Source of the DNA: Butyrivibrio sp. VCD2006
GTDB lineage: Bacteria; Bacillota; Clostridia; Lachnospirales; Lachnospiraceae
NCBI RefSeq assembly: GCF_000423925.1
Contig: NZ_AUIX01000015.1
Span: forward strand, 1-64,000
Reading direction: 5' to 3'
Length of the DNA stretch: 64,000 nucleotides
Within the stretch, counting starts at the first letter, position 1. The number at the start of each line of letters is the position of its first letter. Positions 58,704 through 64,000 of the stretch are shown one piece after another. Both the position numbers and the translations under genes were made by a program. The notes beneath the pieces were generated by a model, which made no database searches, was not told the origin of the DNA, and saw only the letters and a program-made list of their open reading frames with translations.

Positions 58704-60572
58704 ATGCATATGAGTGGATCTTTCGAAGGTAAAATTATTAGTACAAATAGTAGCATAAGGGACAAGAATTTTCGGGCCTTTTTCGAGAGATATGGGGAAT
58801 ACCCGTTAATAGATCCCGGAGAAAACGAGATATATCTCCTGGAGAAAGCTAAAAATAATGAAGCTGTTTTATTTGTAAGAGATAAGACAACTGGCAGTGG
58901 AGTAAGGATGAATAGCTTGTATTCACCTTCTCATGAGGCTGGAGTATGGGCATCAAAATATGAAGTCCTTAACAGAAATGCTTCGGTTGTTATCCTTGGG
59001 TTTTCTACGGGCGTATTTTTAAGGGCACTGATGAAGCATATGCGCCCAAATACTAATTTCTTTTTATATGAAGCTGAAGAAGGACTGTTTTCATATATAT
59101 GCAAGGTTCTTGATATTTCGGATATTATTGCCGATCAGAGGGTTAATCTGTATATAACTGATAAACAGAGAAGCAGGATGCAGCAGGCATTGCTGTTTGA
59201 TGTTGCAACTTACAGACCGGAAACAATAGGTGTTATTACTCCGGGATATGCTGATAATAAAGAATTCTCAGGTATGTGTGACGCTATGCGCATCTATGCC
59301 ACCTCACTTAGAAATTATCAAAGGAACAGAGGACGTAATGCGCTTAGATGTAAGATGTACTCCTGGAATCATATGTGGAAATCCTCAACGATTGTAGATT
59401 TCATGAAATTGATACCAGAAGATATACCTGCAGTAATAGTGTCTGCGGGTCCATCACTTAGGAAAAATGTTGATGTTTTGCAAAGAATCAAAAATCATGC
59501 ATTGATTATTTGTACAGATAGATCGCTAAGCGTTTTGGATGAGCGGGGAATTGAACCTGATCTGATTGCTTCTGTAGATGCTGAGAAGTCTTCGGCTTAT
59601 CTGGATTTTGAAGTAGCTCGTAATAAGAATTTGCTGTGTACATATCAATTGAATACGGAAACACAGAAAATGTACAACGGGAGGTGTATTTTTTATTGCG
59701 GATATGATTGGGAAAAAGCGCTGCTTGGCGATAAATGCGACAATGGTAATGGTTTTGACCATGGAGGTAACGTAGCAGGAAGCACTTTTAGTATCTGCAG
59801 AATTATGGGGATCAAAACGATAATTCTGATAGGACAGGATTTGGCTTATCTAGATGGAAAGCACCACGCTGACGATATAGAAGAAGGTGTTCCCGATACA
59901 GAAATCAGAGAGGTTCAGGGAATAGATGGAAATCCGGTTAAAACTTGTGATATGTGGGTTAATTTTCGAAATTTCTTTGAACGACAAATAGCTATGTATC
60001 CGGACCTGAATGTTATCGATGCAACTGAAGGAGGGGCTCTTATACGGGGAAGCAAAATAATGAGTTTATCCGAAGCTGCTGATAATATTTGCGTCAAAGA
60101 ATATGATCTGGATAAAATATTTGAAAAGCTTCCCGCTGCACAGTCGATAGAGGAATATCAGGAGTCGGTTAAGATTATGCATGACTGGATGGAAGATCTT
60201 GATAGGATAAAAGATATTTCGGGAAGGCTTGTTGAGATTTTCGGACAGCTTATAAAAATTTGCAGATATCAGGATATGAATGATAGTAAATACGATAAAA
60301 AGCTGAGGAAAATGAATGAGCTTAGGACAGAAATTGTAAGAATGGTGATCAACAGTGCTCTTGAGAGCTATTGGGTTGAGGACATATACAGCATACCCGG
60401 GAAGGCCTTGGTTATTGGAAACAAAGAGGAAGCAATAAGTGTTTTTGAAGAAGCAATAAAATATTACGAAAAACTTCCTGAGGATTGTCAAAGTCTTAAA
60501 AACGAATTAGACGAAGCTATAAAAGCAGGATTAAGAGATTGCAGGGAATATTTTGGTGATACATCGTTTTAG
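58704..60572 (+). CDS. Maf family flagellin glycosyltransferase 2 (DUF115)
   Basis: A 622-residue Maf paralog. The same ordered motifs are present: KNFRAFFERYGEYP, VVILGFSTGVFLRALMKHMRP, VIVSAGPSLRKNVDVLQRIKNHALIICTDRSLSVLD, FDHGGNVAGSTFSICRIMG, ILIGQDLAYLDGKHHADD and VIDATEGGALIRGS. It is closer to Maf 3 than to Maf 1 in these blocks (FSTGVFLRAL, AGPSLRKNV, IGQDLAYL). The start is either ATG 58704 or ATG 58710, with AGCGGG upstream. Maf 3 follows after 35 bases in the same unit. Confidence 0.88.
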   Translation: MHMSGSFEGKIISTNSSIRDKNFRAFFERYGEYPLIDPGENEIYLLEKAKNNEAVLFVRDKTTGSGVRMNSLYSPSHEAGVWASKYEVLNRNASVVILGFSTGVFLRALMKHMRPNTNFFLYEAEEGLFSYICKVLDISDIIADQRVNLYITDKQRSRMQQALLFDVATYRPETIGVITPGYADNKEFSGMCDAMRIYATSLRNYQRNRGRNALRCKMYSWNHMWKSSTIVDFMKLIPEDIPAVIVSAGPSLRKNVDVLQRIKNHALIICTDRSLSVLDERGIEPDLIASVDAEKSSAYLDFEVARNKNLLCTYQLNTETQKMYNGRCIFYCGYDWEKALLGDKCDNGNGFDHGGNVAGSTFSICRIMGIKTIILIGQDLAYLDGKHHADDIEEGVPDTEIREVQGIDGNPVKTCDMWVNFRNFFERQIAMYPDLNVIDATEGGALIRGSKIMSLSEAADNICVKEYDLDKIFEKLPAAQSIEEYQESVKIMHDWMEDLDRIKDISGRLVEIFGQLIKICRYQDMNDSKYDKKLRKMNELRTEIVRMVINSALESYWVEDIYSIPGKALVIGNKEEAISVFEEAIKYYEKLPEDCQSLKNELDEAIKAGLRDCREYFGDTSF

Positions 60573-60607
60573 AGTTATTAGTGCAACAATTACTAAAGGT
60601 GCGCAAA

Positions 60608-62410
60608 ATGGATTTGATAATAAATGAAAATATCAGAAAGAAAAACTTTGATGCTTTTGAAAGACGATATGGCTTCAGGCCTTTAGTAGATCCTGAAGAA
60701 GTATCGAAATATCGGGCTGAAGCATCCGCAAATTCTGAACTTGTCTTATATATCAGAAATGCATTGCCTTCCGGAGATTTAAGGCTTAATAGTGTGTATG
60801 ATCCGGGATATGAAGCAGAAAGATGGGCGGATAAGCAGGATATTCTTAATAGGAGAACAACTATTGGCCTATTGGGGTTTTCTACAGGTGTTTTTTTAAG
60901 AGCTTTGAGAAAAAAACTCAGACCGGATACTGTCTTTTTTGTATATGAGCCTGAAGAAGGACTATTCTCATTTGTATGTGGTTTTGTGGATTATTCAGAC
61001 ATAATCGATGATAAGGATATCAGGTTGTATATAAGTGAGAAACAGTATGGGTCACTTTCGGCTACTATGATAGATGATATAGTGACGTTCAGGGCTGAAG
61101 CAAGGGGGATAATAACACCATTTTATGCAGGAAGTGATTTTTTCACTGATTTATGCAAAGAGATTGAGAGAATTACTGACGCAACCAAAAATTATCAGGA
61201 AGAAAGAGGGAGAAATGCTCTAAAATGCAGAATATATTCATGGAATCATATGAGAGAGAATTATCTTCTTTCAGACTTCAAGAAGGAGCTCCCACCTGAT
61301 CTGCCGGCGGTGATTGTGGCTGCAGGTCCATCTCTTCGCAAAAACGTTGAGATACTAAATAGAATTAAAGGACATGCATTGATCATATGTACGGACAGGG
61401 CTGTCAGTGTTCTAAATGAGTATGGAATCATTCCGGATGCGGTTACCAGTCTTGATGCAGAGAAAGATCCTGCTTATTTAAAAGCTGATATTACCAGGGA
61501 TGTTCCTCTTATCTGCTCCCATCAGGTAAATTCTGAGACCCAGAAACTTTTTGAAGGGAGATGCATATTTTATCATCAACTTGAATATGAGAAATATATT
61601 TTGGGAGATAAAATAGAGGCTATTAATGGACTTGACCAGGGAGGAAATGTAGCCGGGGGGTCGTTTGTTGTATGTAAATTACTTGGGATAAAAACAATTA
61701 TACTGATAGGTCAGGATCTTGCATATCTTAATGGCGAGCACCATGCAGATGGAAAAAGCGAAGGTGCCGGTGAAATGATTACCAGAAAGACGGAAGGCAT
61801 TGATGGCAGTATGGTTGAGACTAATGACATGTGGCTATCATTTAAGGATTTTTATGAAAGAGAAATAAGATTAAATCCCGATATTACAGTTATCGATGCT
61901 ACAGAAGGAGGGGCTAAGATAGAAGGAACAAAGATTATGACCCTTTCAGAAGTTGCTGATATGGTAGAGAATAAAAGCTATGACCTCAAGGGGATTTTTG
62001 GCAGTATTCCTAAAGCTCAAACAGATGAAGAATATGAACAGTCAGTTAAAAGGCAAAAGGGGTGGATTGAAGATCTTGATAGGATTGCTGAAGAATCGTT
62101 AAAGGTAGCTGATTTGTGCAGTCAGCTTTTAAAAATAAGTAAATATCAGGATATCGGTGATCCTAAAGTGGCAAAAAAATTGCGAAAACTGGATGAGCTG
62201 CGAGCGCCAATAGTAATGTCTCTTACGTGTATCATGATGGAAGAATTCTGGATAAAAGACTTATATAGCATTCCTGATATAACTTTCATGGTAAGGAATA
62301 ATGAGGAAGCAATTCCGGTTTTTGAAAATGCAGTAGAATTTTATAAGAGTTTTCCAGAGGATTGCAGATCTTTAAAAGCAGAAATGGAAAGAGCTATTTC
62401 TGAACAATAA
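60608..62410 (+). CDS. Maf family flagellin glycosyltransferase 3 (DUF115)
   Basis: A 600-residue Maf paralog: KNFDAFERRYGFRPL, TIGLLGFSTGVFLRALRKKLRP, VIVAAGPSLRKNVEILNRIKGHALIICTDRAVSVLN, LDQGGNVAGGSFVVCKLLG, IIGQDLAYL-type ILIGQDLAYLNGEHHADG and VIDATEGGAKIEGT. All core motifs are intact, so it is likely active. ATG 60608 is preferred, with AAAGGTG six bases before it; an upstream GTG (60581) is possible. It is followed after 42 bases by a GT-B glycosyltransferase gene on the same strand. Confidence 0.88.
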   Translation: MDLIINENIRKKNFDAFERRYGFRPLVDPEEVSKYRAEASANSELVLYIRNALPSGDLRLNSVYDPGYEAERWADKQDILNRRTTIGLLGFSTGVFLRALRKKLRPDTVFFVYEPEEGLFSFVCGFVDYSDIIDDKDIRLYISEKQYGSLSATMIDDIVTFRAEARGIITPFYAGSDFFTDLCKEIERITDATKNYQEERGRNALKCRIYSWNHMRENYLLSDFKKELPPDLPAVIVAAGPSLRKNVEILNRIKGHALIICTDRAVSVLNEYGIIPDAVTSLDAEKDPAYLKADITRDVPLICSHQVNSETQKLFEGRCIFYHQLEYEKYILGDKIEAINGLDQGGNVAGGSFVVCKLLGIKTIILIGQDLAYLNGEHHADGKSEGAGEMITRKTEGIDGSMVETNDMWLSFKDFYEREIRLNPDITVIDATEGGAKIEGTKIMTLSEVADMVENKSYDLKGIFGSIPKAQTDEEYEQSVKRQKGWIEDLDRIAEESLKVADLCSQLLKISKYQDIGDPKVAKKLRKLDELRAPIVMSLTCIMMEEFWIKDLYSIPDITFMVRNNEEAIPVFENAVEFYKSFPEDCRSLKAEMERAISEQ

Positions 62411-62452
62411 GCTTTTGAGAATTGTTGTGAATATAACTACTGAGGTTTTATC

Positions 62453-64000
62453 ATGACGGCAATAGATGAACTTAGAAAATCTATAGATCAAATATTTAAG
62501 ACAGGTGTCTTTTATGAACATATTAAGGAGATGGGGGCGGTTAACGACTCTATTGCGACATTCGAGGGGACTAAGGATACACTCCGTGAACTCAGAGTTA
62601 TGCTGGATAATGATTATCTACCTGATTTATGTAAGGAGGGGGCAGATCTTTTTGTTTTGATTGCTTTTTTGCAATTACGAGTGCTGCTTGATCCATGTCC
62701 TGAAATGTTTGAAGATATGCTCGTCTGCATAGATAGTGATCAGCTTTCTAAAGAAGCAAGGTATTACTTGTGGGCGCAGTGTAGGAATATGAAGTTCAAT
62801 ATGCCTTCGATTAATTCTGATAAAGCATATGACATATGGATGAGGATATATAAGGGAATACTTGAGGATTACAGACAAGTGATGACAACATCACTTGAAA
62901 GGATACCGCTTAATGAGCGTGACCACAAAAGCGTAGTATTTATTACTTCTCAATTTGTCCAGATTCAACATGGGCCAACAAAGAGCTGTTTTTATAGGGC
63001 TAAAGTCCTTTCGGAGGATGGAAGAGATGTCTTGATAATAAACACAAATGATCTTATGCCTGCATCAGGGAAAATACCACTTTTTAGAGCATATAGACAT
63101 GGCAGTATACCTGAATATGAGAGATTTAGTACAGTAAGCGATGATGAAGTTAGTATGTCATTTTTTCAGTGCGGTCAGGATATGCCAAGAGCTGATGTAA
63201 TAGATGTTTTGCTTCAGAATATAAGGGAGATAAGACCAAAATTTATAGTTAGCATTGGAGGATTTAATATAACAGCCAGTCTGGCAAATAAAATGGTTCC
63301 CACTCTTTGCATTGGCATGGGACCAAGTCAGATGGAATATGATTATAGTGACTTTTTTACTTATTCTATGAGATTGACAGAAGATGTATACACCAGGCTT
63401 TCGAAGTTTGGCGGAACAAGGATGTCGCTCATACCCTCAGTTTTCACATCAGATTTAAAAGTGCAATCGGAGCATCACACAAGGGAAGAATATGGTATTC
63501 CTAATGACAAAGCTGTAGTGTGTGTTGTTGGGGGAAGACTTGAAGTAGAGGTCGATGATGAGTTCATATACTGCATGAAACAGTGCATTGATGACAATAT
63601 GATAGTTGCATTTATAGGTAAATTAAATAAGTATCGGCAAATTTGTGAGAAGGACAACTGGTTTAAAGAACATACAGTCTGTATTGGTTATGTTGAGGAT
63701 ATTTTGTCTCATATTGAGTTATGCGATATTTATTTGAACCCAAGACGACTTGGTGGAGGAACATCATGTGTCGAAGCTATGAGTAAAGGATGTGTTCCTG
63801 TTTCTTTGAATTTTGGAGATGTTGCTTATAATATCGGAGAAGATTTTATAGTTGAGGATTACAAAGAAATGGCCGATAGATTAAATAAGCTGGCATGTGA
63901 TAAAGAATATTATAAAATTATGTCCGAGCGAGCACTAAAACGGGCAGAGTATCTTTGTGATACTAAAAATCGCTTTATGGATACAATTCATGAATTGGAA
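62453..64000 (+). CDS. GT-B fold glycosyltransferase, cut by window end
   Basis: An open frame of 516 codons with no stop before the window edge, beginning MTAIDELRKSID. A helical N-terminus (about 1-155) is followed by a first Rossmann-type domain (SVVFITSQFVQIQHGPTKS, IINTNDLMPASGKIPLF, IVSIGGFNITASLANKMVP). The second domain (about 345 on) has VCVVGGRLEVEVDDEF, VCIGYVEDILSHIELCDIYLNPRRLGGGTSCVEAMSKGCVPVSL and GDVAYNIGEDFIVEDY, typical of GT4-like sugar-nucleotide binding. It probably extends flagellin glycans, given its place behind Maf 3. GAGG is the likely ribosome site. The protein at 49186 matches its first half. Confidence 0.85.
   Translation, partial: MTAIDELRKSIDQIFKTGVFYEHIKEMGAVNDSIATFEGTKDTLRELRVMLDNDYLPDLCKEGADLFVLIAFLQLRVLLDPCPEMFEDMLVCIDSDQLSKEARYYLWAQCRNMKFNMPSINSDKAYDIWMRIYKGILEDYRQVMTTSLERIPLNERDHKSVVFITSQFVQIQHGPTKSCFYRAKVLSEDGRDVLIINTNDLMPASGKIPLFRAYRHGSIPEYERFSTVSDDEVSMSFFQCGQDMPRADVIDVLLQNIREIRPKFIVSIGGFNITASLANKMVPTLCIGMGPSQMEYDYSDFFTYSMRLTEDVYTRLSKFGGTRMSLIPSVFTSDLKVQSEHHTREEYGIPNDKAVVCVVGGRLEVEVDDEFIYCMKQCIDDNMIVAFIGKLNKYRQICEKDNWFKEHTVCIGYVEDILSHIELCDIYLNPRRLGGGTSCVEAMSKGCVPVSLNFGDVAYNIGEDFIVEDYKEMADRLNKLACDKEYYKIMSERALKRAEYLCDTKNRFMDTIHELE

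Noticed and set aside
55294..62410. Maf genes being the unrelated septum inhibitor Maf (nucleotide pyrophosphatase)
   Set aside because: That protein is about 200 residues with a different fold; these are about 600 residues with DUF115 motifs and stand in a flagellar locus.

Overview
The window looks like chromosomal DNA from a motile, anaerobic Gram-positive Lachnospiraceae bacterium of the Butyrivibrio/Pseudobutyrivibrio kind. This is inferred from the moderately AT-rich sequence, strong AGGAGG ribosome binding sites, secreted BspA-like proteins with basic repeat tails, a Gram-positive (DinR-type) LexA box, the FliW-CsrA flagellar control pair, two large flagellins and a cluster of Maf flagellin-glycosylation genes. 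No rRNA, tRNA, CRISPR array, intact insertion sequence or prophage was recognised.

1-4.2 kb is a riboflavin operon (ribD-ribE-ribBA-ribH). It has a near-consensus promoter, an FMN riboswitch with its terminator, and an unusually long second leader section containing another terminator-like hairpin. 4.2-7.1 kb holds two GC-rich palindromes in an AT-rich gap, then small metabolic genes: a DUF3006 protein, a histidine phosphatase, an SGNH esterase and a YbaK-type deacylase. 7.1-19.6 kb is accessory and surface related: two tandem BspA-like proteins, a long DUF2971 protein with two small followers, a lipoprotein esterase, a decayed MATE gene, a three-module PPC/Big2 secreted protein and small membrane proteins. 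19.8-34.7 kb holds a sugar isomerase-like gene joined to an internally deleted alpha-hydroxy-acid dehydrogenase, an inositol phosphatase, an MBL hydrolase, a peroxiredoxin, a MATE transporter, an HD protein, a Y-family polymerase under a clear SOS promoter, and a MoxR-DUF58-transglutaminase-YfhO operon.

34.7-64 kb is a late flagellar region: flgM, flgN, two flgK genes, an oversized flgL, fliW, csrA, a giant flagellin, flaG, fliD, fliS, a fliT-like gene, half of a glycosyltransferase, a second fliW, a truncated Rpn-type protein, a PtmE-like nucleotidyltransferase, a second flagellin, a Uma2 protein, three Maf genes, a GT2 gene on the opposite strand, and a GT-B glycosyltransferase cut by the window end. 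Sigma-28 promoters recur in front of flgM, flgK, flaG and flagellin 2.

The genes fit a coherent scheme. Sigma-28 (held by FlgM) turns on filament genes. CsrA, titrated by FliW, probably represses flagellin 2 through a 7-bp hairpin with an AGGA loop next to its Shine-Dalgarno sequence. The Maf, nucleotidyltransferase and GT genes probably sugar-coat the filament. The most unusual points are the expansion of a roughly 35-residue module to about 11 copies in flagellin 1 against 2-3 in flagellin 2, the CsrA-type leaders, covarying palindromic elements in flagellar gene leaders, the single-domain glycosyltransferase, the rib leader, and the gene remnants.
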